From Candidatus Bipolaricaulota bacterium (GTDB taxonomy: Bacteria > Bipolaricaulota > Bipolaricaulia > RBG-16-55-9 > DRXL01): DNA of 34,695 bases. The notes beneath the pieces were generated by a model. It was given only the letters and a program-made list of their open reading frames with translations. It was not told where the DNA came from and did no database searches. The translations under genes and the position numbers were made by a program. Shown one piece after another: positions 7,993 to 19,279 of the stretch. The DNA lies in assembly GCA_025061735.1 (NCBI GenBank), contig JANXAU010000068.1, positions 1 through 34,695 of the forward strand, given 5' to 3'. Position 1 is the stretch's first letter. Each line of letters opens with the position of its first letter.

Positions 7993-9041
7993 ACACCCAT
8001 AGACTCCACGCACACGAGCTCATCGAGCAGTACAACCCCGAGGAAGTCCACTATTTTTATGACCCGACGACAAGACTGAAAGCGATCGTCGTGATCCACA
8101 GCACGGCGCTAGGGCCAGCGACGGGGGGAACGCGTTTCTTCCCCTATACTCACTGGGAACTCGCGCTGGAAGACGCGTTGCGCCTGGCGCAAGCGATGAG
8201 TTACAAAAACGCGCTAGCCGAGTTGCCGTTTGGCGGCGGCAAGGCGGTCATTCTGGGCGACCCCAAGCGCGATAAGACCCCAGAATTACTTCGGGCCTAC
8301 GCACGGTTGGTTCATCAATTCAACGGGCGCTTCACAACGGGCGAGGACGTGGGCATCGGCCCAGAGGATCTGCGCGAGATGATGCAAGAGACGCACTTCT
8401 TGGCCGGAGCGCGGGGCATCTCTACCGATCTCTCGTACGTGACGGCGCACGGGGTCTTGCACGGCCTGCGGGCGGCGTTTCGCTTCACGATGGGCGATGA
8501 CAACCTGCGCGGGCGTAGGATCGCCGTCCAAGGGGCGGGAAAGGTCGGGTATCATCTGATCCGTCTGCTGACCGAGGCCGGAGCGCAAGTCTTTGTGAGC
8601 GACGTGGACGCGCGCGCGCTGGAGCGCGTCCAGAGGGAGTTCGGCGCTAAGGCCGTCGAGCCGAACGCGATCTATGCGCTCGAATGCGATGCGTTCTCCC
8701 CTTGTGCCTTAGGAGGGATCATCAACGATCAGACGATTCCGCTCTTAAACTGCAAGATCGTCGCCGGCTCGGCGAATAATCAGCTCAAAGAGCCGCGACA
8801 CGGAGATAGACTTCACGAATTTGACATTCTCTATGCGCCCGATTATGTGATCAACGCGGGGGGCTTGATCGCCGGCGTGCAAGATCTTCTGGGGGGATCG
8901 TTGGAGAAAGCGCTCAAAGAAGCAGAGAAGATATACGATCGCTTGCTCACGATCTTTGAGATCTCGCAACGCGAGCGGCTGGCACCTCATCGGGTAGCCG
9001 ACCGCATGGCCGAGGAGCGCCTGCGCGCGAGACGTCCGTGA
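7989..9041 (+). CDS. Glu/Leu/Phe/Val dehydrogenase family; probably leucine dehydrogenase
   Basis: The 350-residue protein has the amino-acid dehydrogenase active-site loop 'PFGGGKAVILGDP' with catalytic K85, close to K80 of Bacillus leucine dehydrogenase. The second half is a Rossmann domain ('AVQGAGKVGYHLIRLL', then the acidic 'VSDVD' that favours NAD). 'TTGEDVGIGPEDL' and 'TAHGVLHGLRAAF' are typical of the leucine/valine/phenylalanine branch, which is shorter than glutamate dehydrogenase. It would reversibly deaminate branched-chain amino acids to 2-oxoacids. It starts in an ATGA overlap with the PAP2 gene and ends the greA-lysS operon. Leucine over valine or phenylalanine preference is inferred. 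Confidence 0.88.
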   Translation: MNTHRLHAHELIEQYNPEEVHYFYDPTTRLKAIVVIHSTALGPATGGTRFFPYTHWELALEDALRLAQAMSYKNALAELPFGGGKAVILGDPKRDKTPELLRAYARLVHQFNGRFTTGEDVGIGPEDLREMMQETHFLAGARGISTDLSYVTAHGVLHGLRAAFRFTMGDDNLRGRRIAVQGAGKVGYHLIRLLTEAGAQVFVSDVDARALERVQREFGAKAVEPNAIYALECDAFSPCALGGIINDQTIPLLNCKIVAGSANNQLKEPRHGDRLHEFDILYAPDYVINAGGLIAGVQDLLGGSLEKALKEAEKIYDRLLTIFEISQRERLAPHRVADRMAEERLRARRP

Positions 9042-9085
9042 GCCTTATAGAACCCAACATATCAGCAACGGGAGGCTGAGTGTCT

Positions 9086-9961
9086 ATGAAGCATCGGTGG
9101 TGGCTGTTCGTCGGGTTGGTTGTGGCGCTGTCGGTCGGATTGGGCTATGGGCCGTTAGCCCAGCAGACGATCTCTGCGACAGCCGTGATCAGCAATCTGA
9201 GCTGTCGCGGCGGCGTGCAGATCGTGCAGCTCAACTGGCTGCAAGGCCAGACGCTCTTGGCGTCACAGATCTTCACGCCCCCGGTCGTGATCGCGATTGA
9301 GACCAAGCGCGAGTTTCCCTTTAGCTTGCGGGCTGTGCCCTCGAATCTTCAGGTGCGGGGGGTCTTTGTCGGAGCTGCCGGGCAAGCGATCTCTTTCGAT
9401 CTGACCGTCCCCGTCGGTCAAGAGACCAGATACGAGTGCGGCACGATCTTAGCGAGCGTTGCGGGTCAGCAGCCGCCTCAGCCCCCGACGACGGGGCAGC
9501 CGACGCTGCCGCCGGGGTTGCCGCCGCTCACGCCGGGGATGAACCCGCAACAGCTGATCGCGGCTCTGCGGGCCGCCGGCGTAACCGTAGAAGAGCAAGG
9601 CACCCAAGACAAGCCCAAGATCGGCAACGCCGACGATCCGTTGGTGTTGGGGGCTTTGGGGCCGGGGTTGCAAGCCGTCGCGTACTGGGTCAGCTCTGGG
9701 ACGGGACAACTGCGCGCTGCTGTGACCTATGATCGTCCGTTGGTGCCGGTCGTCCTGTGGGTGGTGGGTCTTCCCACGTTGGCGACGTGCTTCTCGGTGC
9801 CGCCGCCGGGGGGCGGGCTGACGGTCTTCTGCGATCGTCCCGCGCTCTTTGCGCCGTTCACGACGTTTAATGGCGGGCCGGTGCCGGGGATCGTCTTCTT
9901 TGTGTTGGTCATCAAAGTCGGCGGGCCGACGATGCCCTTTGTGCTCTCATTAGCCGGCTAA
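9086..9961 (+). CDS. Secreted protein of unknown function with proline-rich linker
   Basis: I do not recognise a family. The 291-residue product has a signal peptide (about 1-27, ending near 'GPLAQQ'), a first β-rich domain with two cysteines (about 30-128), a Pro/Gly/Gln-rich linker ('QQPPQPPTTGQPTLPPG'), and a second, hydrophobic β-rich domain with another Cys pair (about 190-291). It is probably exported. GGGAGG at 9070-9075 could serve ATG 9086 (10-base spacing) or the in-frame GTG 9080 (4-base spacing); I chose ATG. A hairpin terminator follows. The next gene encodes another secreted two-domain protein with a proline linker, so they may act together. Confidence 0.7.
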   Translation: MKHRWWLFVGLVVALSVGLGYGPLAQQTISATAVISNLSCRGGVQIVQLNWLQGQTLLASQIFTPPVVIAIETKREFPFSLRAVPSNLQVRGVFVGAAGQAISFDLTVPVGQETRYECGTILASVAGQQPPQPPTTGQPTLPPGLPPLTPGMNPQQLIAALRAAGVTVEEQGTQDKPKIGNADDPLVLGALGPGLQAVAYWVSSGTGQLRAAVTYDRPLVPVVLWVVGLPTLATCFSVPPPGGGLTVFCDRPALFAPFTTFNGGPVPGIVFFVLVIKVGGPTMPFVLSLAG

Positions 9962-9982
9962 TAGACCTTCGAGTGAAACTCG

Positions 9983-10032
9983 GCCCCCGCAGGACGAGTA
10001 TATATATTAAGCTCTCACTGCGGGGGCGATTC
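9983..10032 (+). terminator. Rho-independent terminator
   Basis: GCCCCCGCAG (9983-9992) pairs exactly with CTGCGGGGGC (10018-10027). The loop is long and AT-rich (25 bases, with possible inner GAG/CTC pairing), and ATTCTTTT follows. It separates the two secreted-protein genes. Confidence 0.75.
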
Positions 10033-10059
10033 TTTTAAAACTCAAGAGGTGATCTCCGT

Positions 10060-11067
10060 ATGCGCTATTGGTTCTGGAGCGCGTGGAAGCGCGCGGGCGT
10101 TGTTGCGTTGGGAGTGGCGTTATTGGCCGTATCGGGCGTTGCGCAAGTCAGCACGACGATCAATATCATCCCTGGGCTGATCGTGCCTTACGGGACTCCC
10201 GTTTTCATTCAGATCTCAGGGGTCTATAAGAACGGCTGCGTTCCCCAGAATCCTACGGGCAGTCTCTTCGGCACGACGATCACCATTAACACATCTAATC
10301 CCGGCACGATGTGCACGCAAGCGCTGACCCCGTGGGGGCCGTACACCCTTGGGGCGGGGATCCTCCCGCCGGGGACCTATCTCGTCCGCGTGATCCATAA
10401 TCCCGCCGGAGGTCCGCCGGAGCTTCTGGGGACGCGCACATTTGTTGTGGTTGCCCCGCAGCCGCCTCCGCCGCCTCCTCAACCGCCGACTCCTCCCACG
10501 CCCCCGACGCCACCGGCTCCTGCGGCGATCGTCTGCGATCCGGGGATGCCGGCCGAGGGGCTCTTCTTGCGCGACGGCGCACGCTACTTGGCGACCGGGG
10601 GAGCTAGTGCATTCGCCGATAGGCGCGGGGTCGATCATTGGGCCGATCTGGCGACGATAGACGCGTCGTTCTTCGCCAAATGGCAAGCGTGGGGCAAGAG
10701 CGAAAGACCCTTCGAGGCAGGGATGAACGACGACGGAGATTGGGTGATCTATCGAGTGGTGGCGCGCAATCAGCCGTTAACAGAGTTGCAGTTCTGTTTG
10801 AAAGCGACGGGCAACAGAACTGCTCAAGTAGAAGTCTTTGTCCAGACCGATCCGACCGATCCGACCAAGCTGCCCGAGGGGGATATTCGCGGGCTAGCGG
10901 GCTGGACAAGAGTGGGGACGCTGACGGTCGCGTTGGGGAGCTATCAGCTCTATTCGGTGGCCGTGAGCGGCGTGGCCGCTTCGCTGTTCTATAACATTGC
11001 GTTGCGGCTGGTTGAGGAGACGCCCGACGGCAATCTGATCATCGCGTGGCTGAAGCTGCGCGCGTAA
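10060..11067 (+). CDS. Secreted two-domain protein of unknown function
   Basis: No family is recognised. The 335-residue protein starts with a signal peptide (about 1-29, ending near 'SGVAQ'). Then come a β-rich domain with two cysteines (30-135), a Pro/Thr linker ('PPPPPPQPPTPPTPPTPP'), and a C-terminal β-sandwich-like domain (158-335) with 'NDDGDWVIYRVVARN' and two cysteines. The last domain looks like a ligand- or carbohydrate-binding fold, but I see no diagnostic motif. A strong Shine-Dalgarno (GAGGTGATC, 10045-10053) supports ATG 10060. It has its own terminator downstream, so it is probably a single-gene transcript. Confidence 0.75.
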   Translation: MRYWFWSAWKRAGVVALGVALLAVSGVAQVSTTINIIPGLIVPYGTPVFIQISGVYKNGCVPQNPTGSLFGTTITINTSNPGTMCTQALTPWGPYTLGAGILPPGTYLVRVIHNPAGGPPELLGTRTFVVVAPQPPPPPPQPPTPPTPPTPPAPAAIVCDPGMPAEGLFLRDGARYLATGGASAFADRRGVDHWADLATIDASFFAKWQAWGKSERPFEAGMNDDGDWVIYRVVARNQPLTELQFCLKATGNRTAQVEVFVQTDPTDPTKLPEGDIRGLAGWTRVGTLTVALGSYQLYSVAVSGVAASLFYNIALRLVEETPDGNLIIAWLKLRA

Positions 11068-11089
11068 CTCTCTAGGTGCTTCTAGCTTG

Positions 11090-11133
11090 AGCGAGGGGCA
11101 GAGCAGACGCTCGGCCCCTTGCTTTATAATTTT
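11090..11133 (+). terminator. Rho-independent terminator; its tail also contains a TATAAT
   Basis: AGCGAGGGGC (11090-11099) pairs with GCCCCTTGCT (11114-11123, one G-T pair). An inner GAGC-AGAC-GCTC hairpin (11101-11112) extends it, and TTTATAATTTT follows. The tail includes TATAAT (11125-11130), which could also serve as a -10 for the antitoxin gene at 11156, though I see no matching -35. Confidence 0.75.
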
Positions 11134-11155
11134 GTGTACATAGCTTAGAGAGAAT

Positions 11156-11356
11156 ATGTCTATCCAACAAAGGATTCGAGACAAGCATCTCAAGCTCGAT
11201 CAAGAAAAGCTCGACCGGGTGCGGCGCCTCTTAGGAGCGAAGACCGAGCGTGCGGCTATTGAGCAATCCCTGGAGCTTGTCCTCTCTGAGGAGGAACTCA
11301 ATCAGCTTCTTCGAGAGTTGAAGGGCCAAGGCTCGATCAAAAAAATCTTCCGTTAA
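11156..11356 (+). CDS. VapB-like antitoxin (type II)
   Basis: The 66-residue protein has the shape of VapB antitoxins: an N-terminal ribbon-helix-helix-like DNA-binding part ('HLKLDQEKLDRVRRLLGAKTERAAIEQSLE') and a charged C-terminal tail ending 'GSIKKIFR' that would wrap the toxin. Such proteins bind and repress their own promoter and neutralise a PIN-domain RNase. The partner starts seven bases downstream but is truncated, so the antitoxin is an orphan here. A weak GAGAG lies before ATG 11156. Confidence 0.75.
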   Translation: MSIQQRIRDKHLKLDQEKLDRVRRLLGAKTERAAIEQSLELVLSEEELNQLLRELKGQGSIKKIFR

Positions 11357-11363
11357 ACAAGCC

Positions 11364-11526
11364 ATGCTGAAGATTCTGCCAGACCCCAATGTGCTTATTG
11401 ATTGGTTAAATGAAGGGCGATATGAGGAGATCCTGCTTGCTCGCGGGATGGTAAAGTATCTCAGCGCGGTGGTACTCCTGGAGCTTGAGAGTGGAGCATT
11501 TAGCCGTCGGGATCAGCGATCGTGGT
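11364..11526 (+). pseudogene. Truncated PIN-domain toxin (VapC-like)
   Basis: About 53 residues match the start of a PIN-domain RNase: 'ILPDPNVLIDWL' carries the first conserved Asp (D7) and 'VVLLELESGA' the conserved Glu (E40). The similarity then stops at the stop codon of the convergent dehydrogenase gene (11527). The frame stays open to 11684 only by reading antisense through that gene, giving a Arg/Pro-rich tail unlike any PIN domain. The second half of the domain, including the later acidic residues, is missing, so RNase activity is unlikely. The loss probably came with a deletion or rearrangement at about 11520-11526. Confidence 0.75.
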
Positions 11527-12441
11527 CTAAAGGTCTTGATGATCAAGGAGCGCTTGCCAGACCCTTTCGACGATCTCCATGCCGGCGCGGCGTTGGGCCT
11601 CTTCGGTGGACGCCCCAATATGCGGCAACACCAACACGCGAGGATGCCCCAAAAGCGCAGAGTTTTCTGAGATCACATCGGTAGCGTAGCCTCTTAGTCG
11701 GCCCTGCTGGAGCGCCTCTAGGACGGCTTCTTCGTCTACGATCTCGGCACGCGCGGTGTTGATCAGAAATGCCCCGACTTTGAACTGCTCTAAAAGCCGC
11801 GCGCTGACAAAGTGCCGCGTCTCCGGCGTCAACGGAATGTGCAGGCTGACCCAGTCTGAACGGGAACACAGCTCGGCGAGAGAGACCAACTCAACCCCCG
11901 GCTCTAGCGGCTCAGGCTTGAGGATGTCATAGGCGAGCACGCGCATATCCAGAGCGAGCGCAACATGGGCTACCCGCCGCCCGATCCGCCCGTAGCCGAT
12001 CACCCCCAGCGTCTTGCCCATCAGCTCGCTGCCGTAGCCCTTGATCTTCGTGCCCGCCTTCGCGGCTTGCATCGCTTGAGGCAGATCGCGGGCCAGCGCG
12101 ATCATCAGCCCCAGCGTCAGCTCGGCCACCGCGTTGGCGTTCGCTCCGGGGGCGTTCAGCACCGTAATCCGCGCGCGCTGCGCCGCCTCTAGATCGATGT
12201 TATCCAACCCCGTCCCCGCACGCCCAATCACCTTGAGCCGCCGGCCCGCCGCGATCACGCCCGCGGTGACCTTGGTGCGGCTGCGCACGATCAGCGCGTC
12301 GTAGTCCGCTATCGTCTGGAGCAGATCTTCCGGAGAAATCTCAGATCGAACGACCACGCTCGCGCCGGGCTGCCGCTGCAACCACGCAACCGCCTCCGGA
12401 TGCAAAGGATCGCTGATGAGAATCTTCCAAGCGCCAGACAC
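11527..12441 (-). CDS. serA: D-3-phosphoglycerate dehydrogenase-like 2-hydroxyacid dehydrogenase (short form, no ACT domain)
   Basis: The 304-residue protein belongs to the D-isomer-specific 2-hydroxyacid dehydrogenases. It has the NAD site 'GVIGYGRIG' (G149, G151, G154), and the catalytic set R231 ('LINTAR'), E259 and H274 ('LPHIGAST'). 'IGRAGTGLDNID' is typical of the phosphoglycerate dehydrogenase branch. It would oxidise 3-phosphoglycerate in serine synthesis. The length fits the short form lacking the regulatory ACT domain. The start is GTG with no strong ribosome binding site. It faces the truncated PIN gene and is divergent from the 12567 gene. Other 2-hydroxyacid substrates remain possible. 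Confidence 0.85.
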   Translation of the reverse strand: MSGAWKILISDPLHPEAVAWLQRQPGASVVVRSEISPEDLLQTIADYDALIVRSRTKVTAGVIAAGRRLKVIGRAGTGLDNIDLEAAQRARITVLNAPGANANAVAELTLGLMIALARDLPQAMQAAKAGTKIKGYGSELMGKTLGVIGYGRIGRRVAHVALALDMRVLAYDILKPEPLEPGVELVSLAELCSRSDWVSLHIPLTPETRHFVSARLLEQFKVGAFLINTARAEIVDEEAVLEALQQGRLRGYATDVISENSALLGHPRVLVLPHIGASTEEAQRRAGMEIVERVWQALLDHQDL

Positions 12442-12528
12442 GCTCTATCACCAATTCTTTGCTCGCTTTGTAAATTCTACCAAAAATGGCTCTCCATTGC
12501 AGGACTAGCACGTCCATTTTCGGACTCT

Positions 12529-12534
12529 TATAAT
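12529..12534 (+). promoter_or_regulatory. Candidate -10 box (TATAAT) for the fusion-acnA transcript
   Basis: A perfect TATAAT lies 33 bases before ATG 12567 in the 125-base divergent gap. No good -35 stands at the right distance (TTGCAG at 12497 is too far), so this is a partial promoter call. On the minus strand, TAGAAT (12479-12474) is a weak candidate -10 for the dehydrogenase gene. Confidence 0.4.
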
Positions 12535-12566
12535 TAATTGCTAATGAGGCACAAAGGGGGATTTTC

Positions 12567-15500
12567 ATGCCTTCATGGACAATATGGGTGCTTGCGGGAT
12601 TGGCGGCGTTGGGGATCTTTCTGGCTTGGCCTGCCTTTGTTGAGCCAGGGGCATTGGTCGTCGAGAGCGAGAGGATCTCTCAAAAAGAGTTTCAGGAGGC
12701 CTACGACAGGCTGATCGCCCAGTTGGGACGCACCTACGCCCAGGTTGGCCAAGACTTCGGCAAGCTCTTGGTGGGCGTGGGAGGGCTGGAGCGGCGCTTG
12801 GAACTGCAAGCGCGCGTCTTGGACGATCTCATCAGAAAGAGACTGATCGCGCGCGAGCTGCGCCTTCGTCAGATCGTCGTCCCCGAGGGGGATATTAACG
12901 ACCGCACCGAGATCGAGTTGGAGCGCATTCTCAGGCAGAATCGCTTGACAGAGGCCCAAGCCGACGAGATCTTGAAGTCACAAGGCAGCAGCCTTGCTCA
13001 GTTCAAGCGAGAGCTGCGCGACGTTGTGGCAATCTATATGCAGACCGAGAAGCTGCGCGATCACGTCGTTGGGACTCTCCAACCGAGCGATTCGGAACTC
13101 TCGGCTTATTTGGAGAAGAACCGTGACAAGTACGACGAACCCGAGCAAGTACGCGCGCGGCATATTCTCATTCGGGTGCCCGAAGGGGCCTCCGAAGCCG
13201 AGGTAGCCAAGGCCAAACAACAGATCGAGCAGATTCGCCAAGAGCTAGAGAAGGGCGCAGACTTTGCAGAGCTGGCGCAAAAATACTCCCAAGATCCCGG
13301 CAGCGCCAGGAACGGCGGCGATCTGGGCTTTTTCCAGCGCGGCCAGATGGTCCCCGAGTTTGAAGAGAGCGCGTTCACGCTAGAGATCGGCGCGATCAGC
13401 GAACCCGTGCGCACGCAGTTTGGGTTTCACTTGATCAAAGTCGAAGAGAAAAAACCCGCAAGACAGCCCGCGCTGGCCGAGATCCGCGACCGCGTCTTGC
13501 AAGATTACATCGAAGACGAGCGCCAAGAGCGCTTCGAGGCCTGGTACAAGACCACCAAAGCCCAAGCGAAGATCACCATCCGTGAGCCGTTGCTGAGCAT
13601 CTATTATCTTCTGGAACGCGAGCAGAAGCTCGAGGAAGCGCTCAACGCTTATGAAAAGCTGAGAGATGCTTATCAAAAAGCGCATCTGGCCCGCGTCAAG
13701 ACCAAGCAACTGCTCCGAGAAGAAGAGAGCACACAAGCGCAGCAGCGCAAGATCGAGATCGTCGAGCTATGGCTGGCGCAGATGGTCGCGCTCAAAGACT
13801 CCGAAGAGCGCGCCCAAGTCGTGCAACAGATCATCCAGATCAAGCCAGAGACGATTCCGGGGCGTCTCTTCTTTCATCTGAGCGTGCGCGCCGACGCGCA
13901 AGAGCTGGCCAACACGATCCTAGCGCTGCAACAGCGCTTGCACCGCTACGGGATCCCTCAGAGCACGATCGTGCCCGCGGGCCCAGCACAGCTGGCCGTC
14001 TGGCTCGCACTCCCCAACGAGATCTCAGCTGAAGCCGTGCGACGACTGCTCCAGACGCGTGGCCTCATCGAGCTGAAGCGCGTGCTGCGCCTGGGGCAAC
14101 CCGGCGAAGACCTCCAAGCGACGGGTCTGGGACAGCAAGTGCTCAAGGACCGCAGCGCGAGCGAGCAGCCGGGCCAAGGACGGCACTTGATCGTCGTAGA
14201 GAAGCCGATTGTAGAGAGAGTCCTGCTGAAAGAAGCTCGCGCTCAGACAAACCCTACGGGAGAGTCAGCGGGGCCCATCGTGCGCCTGCGCGTCGCCGAG
14301 CGCACCGTCGAAGCCCTCGCCCAAGCGACGGCTACCTTCGCAGAGAACGAGCTGATCGCGATTGTGATCGACGGAGTCGTCTACTCGACGCTCCCGGTCA
14401 CCTCAAGCCTCAAGCAATTGCTCGCGGCCAAGGGCAGCACCCTCGATGTGCAAATCGAAGAGGCTCCCTCCGTCTCGCTAGACGAAGCCAACGCCTTGGC
14501 GTTCGCGCTCTCCAGCGAGCCACTGCCAACGGCCATACAGATTCTCTATCCCCTTCAAAAACCCGAAGAGAGGAGCTCGAAAGATATGATCAAAAGAACA
14601 GAGCTGATCCCCCGCAAAGCGCTCTTTTCCAATCCCGATAAGGCAATGCCGCGCCTCAGTCCCGATGGCCATCGCTTGGCGTTTCTCGCGCCGGTCAACG
14701 GCGTGCTCAACGTCTGGGTCGGCCCAGCCGACACCCCCGACCAAGCCCGGCCCGTCACCCAAGACACCAAGCGTGGCATCCGGGTCTTCTTCTGGGCCTA
14801 TACGAACAAGCATATTCTCTATCTCCAAGACAAAGACGGCGACGAGAACTGGCGCGTCTACAGCGTCAATCTAGAGACCAACGAGACGAAAGACCTTACG
14901 CCCTTGGAGAACGCGCGCGCCGAGATCCAAGAGGTCAGCCGCAAGTACCCGCATGAGATTTTGATTCTGCTCAACGACCGCGACCCGCAAGCGCACGATC
15001 TCTATAGAGTGAACATCGAGAGCGGGGAGCGCGAGCTGTTGCTCAAAAACGAAGAGGGCTTTATAGGGTTCACTACGGATGAAGAGTATCGTGTTCGTCT
15101 AGCGATGCGCTTTGCCCCCGACGGCGGCAGCGAACTGCTACGGCGCGCCTCCGATGACTCGTGGGAGAGCTTCATCCGAATTCCCTACGAAGACTCGCTC
15201 ACGACGTGGCCGATTCAGTTTGATCTCTCGGGGAACTATCTGTACATGGTAGATAGCCGCGGGCGCAACACCTCGGCATTGGTTTCGGTGCACGTAGGAA
15301 CGGGCGAGCAGCGCGTGCTGGCCGAAGACCCGCAAGCCGACATCAGCGACGTGATGATCCATCCCACGCAGAAGCGCGTCCAAGCCGTCGCCACGACCTA
15401 TGAGCGCAAGCGCTGGCAGCTCTTAGATAGCGACCTGCAACAGGATTTTGAGTATTTACGCACGCTCGCCGACGGGGATATAGAAATCGTCAGTCGTTCT

Positions 15501-16538
15501 CTGGACGACCGGCGCTGGATCGTCGCGTATCTGTTGGACAACGGCCCGGTGCGCTACTATCTCTATGAGCGCGAGACGCGCACGGCACGCTTTCTCTTCA
15601 CGAACAGAAAAGCGCTGGAGGGTTTGGTGTTGGCCAAGATGTACCCCGTCGTGATCGAAGCGCGCGACGGATTGAAGCTCGTGAGCTACTTAACGTTGCC
15701 GGTGGAGTCCGATCCCCAGCAAAGCGGGCGGCCTCAGCAGCCGCTGCCGATGGTCTTGTTCGTGCACGGTGGCCCGTGGGCGCGCGATCATTGGGGGTAT
15801 CATCCGTATCACCAATGGTTGGCCAATCGCGGATACGCCGTGCTCAGCGTCAACTTTCGCGGCTCGACCGGATTTGGCAAAGAGTTCGTGAACGCGGGCA
15901 ACCGCGAGTGGGGCGGCAAGATGCACGACGATCTCGTGGATGCCGTCCAGTGGGCCGTGAAGAATAAAATTGCTGATCCTAACAGAATCGCGATCATGGG
16001 GGGCAGCTACGGCGGCTATGCGACGCTGGTGGGCTTGACGTTCACGCCCGATCTTTTTGCGTGCGGCGTGGATATCGTTGGACCGTCCAATCTGGTCACG
16101 TTCTTGAACACGCTGCCGCCCTACTGGGCGCCCGCGATCGAGCTGTTCGCCACGCGCGTCGGCGATCACCGCACCGAAGAGGGGCGCAAGTTCTTAGAAT
16201 CGCGCTCGCCCTTGACGTACGTAGATCGCATTCGCAAGCCGCTTCTGATCGCGCAAGGGGCCAACGATCCGCGCGTCAAGAAATCCGAATCCGATCAGAT
16301 CGTCCAGGCGATGCAGGCCAAGAAGATCCCCGTGACGTATGTGCTCTTCCCCGACGAGGGGCACGGCTTCGCACGCCCTGAGAACAACTTGGCGTTCAAC
16401 GCTATCGCCGAAGCGTTTCTCTACCGCTGTCTGGGCGGGGAGCGCTACGAGCCGATCGGAGATGACTTCAACGGTTCGAGCGCCACCGTTCCTGTAGGGG
16501 CCGACGAAATCCCCGGACTTCAAGAGAAATTAAGATAG
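12567..16538 (+). CDS. Fusion: membrane-anchored parvulin foldase + SecD P1-like domain + S9 (prolyl oligopeptidase-type) peptidase
   Basis: A 1323-residue frame contains three units. A membrane anchor (5-25) and SurA-type N-domain lead into a PpiC/parvulin domain (about 193-293; H199 in 'RARHIL', 'GGDLGFF', 'FGFHLIKV'), a prolyl isomerase. Residues 433-660 resemble the SecD periplasmic P1 region, ending '[18 protein letters not shown]', but without SecD membrane segments. Residues 674-1323 are a complete S9 peptidase: β-propeller ('[16 protein letters not shown]'), then α/β hydrolase with S1147 ('GGSYGGY'), D1234 and H1266 ('DEGHGF'). GGGGG before ATG 12567 serves as ribosome binding site. 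An internal ribosome site and ATG at 14586 match the usual start of free-standing S9 peptidases. Whether this is one protein or two is open. acnA follows after 20 bases. Confidence 0.85.
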   Translation: MPSWTIWVLAGLAALGIFLAWPAFVEPGALVVESERISQKEFQEAYDRLIAQLGRTYAQVGQDFGKLLVGVGGLERRLELQARVLDDLIRKRLIARELRLRQIVVPEGDINDRTEIELERILRQNRLTEAQADEILKSQGSSLAQFKRELRDVVAIYMQTEKLRDHVVGTLQPSDSELSAYLEKNRDKYDEPEQVRARHILIRVPEGASEAEVAKAKQQIEQIRQELEKGADFAELAQKYSQDPGSARNGGDLGFFQRGQMVPEFEESAFTLEIGAISEPVRTQFGFHLIKVEEKKPARQPALAEIRDRVLQDYIEDERQERFEAWYKTTKAQAKITIREPLLSIYYLLEREQKLEEALNAYEKLRDAYQKAHLARVKTKQLLREEESTQAQQRKIEIVELWLAQMVALKDSEERAQVVQQIIQIKPETIPGRLFFHLSVRADAQELANTILALQQRLHRYGIPQSTIVPAGPAQLAVWLALPNEISAEAVRRLLQTRGLIELKRVLRLGQPGEDLQATGLGQQVLKDRSASEQPGQGRHLIVVEKPIVERVLLKEARAQTNPTGESAGPIVRLRVAERTVEALAQATATFAENELIAIVIDGVVYSTLPVTSSLKQLLAAKGSTLDVQIEEAPSVSLDEANALAFALSSEPLPTAIQILYPLQKPEERSSKDMIKRTELIPRKALFSNPDKAMPRLSPDGHRLAFLAPVNGVLNVWVGPADTPDQARPVTQDTKRGIRVFFWAYTNKHILYLQDKDGDENWRVYSVNLETNETKDLTPLENARAEIQEVSRKYPHEILILLNDRDPQAHDLYRVNIESGERELLLKNEEGFIGFTTDEEYRVRLAMRFAPDGGSELLRRASDDSWESFIRIPYEDSLTTWPIQFDLSGNYLYMVDSRGRNTSALVSVHVGTGEQRVLAEDPQADISDVMIHPTQKRVQAVATTYERKRWQLLDSDLQQDFEYLRTLADGDIEIVSRSLDDRRWIVAYLLDNGPVRYYLYERETRTARFLFTNRKALEGLVLAKMYPVVIEARDGLKLVSYLTLPVESDPQQSGRPQQPLPMVLFVHGGPWARDHWGYHPYHQWLANRGYAVLSVNFRGSTGFGKEFVNAGNREWGGKMHDDLVDAVQWAVKNKIADPNRIAIMGGSYGGYATLVGLTFTPDLFACGVDIVGPSNLVTFLNTLPPYWAPAIELFATRVGDHRTEEGRKFLESRSPLTYVDRIRKPLLIAQGANDPRVKKSESDQIVQAMQAKKIPVTYVLFPDEGHGFARPENNLAFNAIAEAFLYRCLGGERYEPIGDDFNGSSATVPVGADEIPGLQEKLR
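14571..14588 (+). promoter_or_regulatory. Internal ribosome binding site and start codon for the S9 peptidase part
   Basis: AGGAG (14571-14575) stands 10 bases before an in-frame ATG (14586-14588). The residues that follow ('[20 protein letters not shown]') look like the natural N-terminus of S9 peptidases. The ATG is part of ATGA: a TGA in the +1 frame lies at 14587-14589, the same overlap style used by other gene pairs here. Confidence 0.55.
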
Positions 16539-16558
16539 ATAACTGCAAAGGAGCTACT

Positions 16559-19231
<2,673 letters not shown>

Positions 19232-19279
19232 TGATTAGTTTATCATTAAAGAAAGTTATTAAAAGATGGGAGCAATGAA

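Noticed and set aside
11527-11684. C-terminal part of the 106-codon PIN frame
   Set aside because: It reads antisense through the dehydrogenase gene and has no PIN-like residues.
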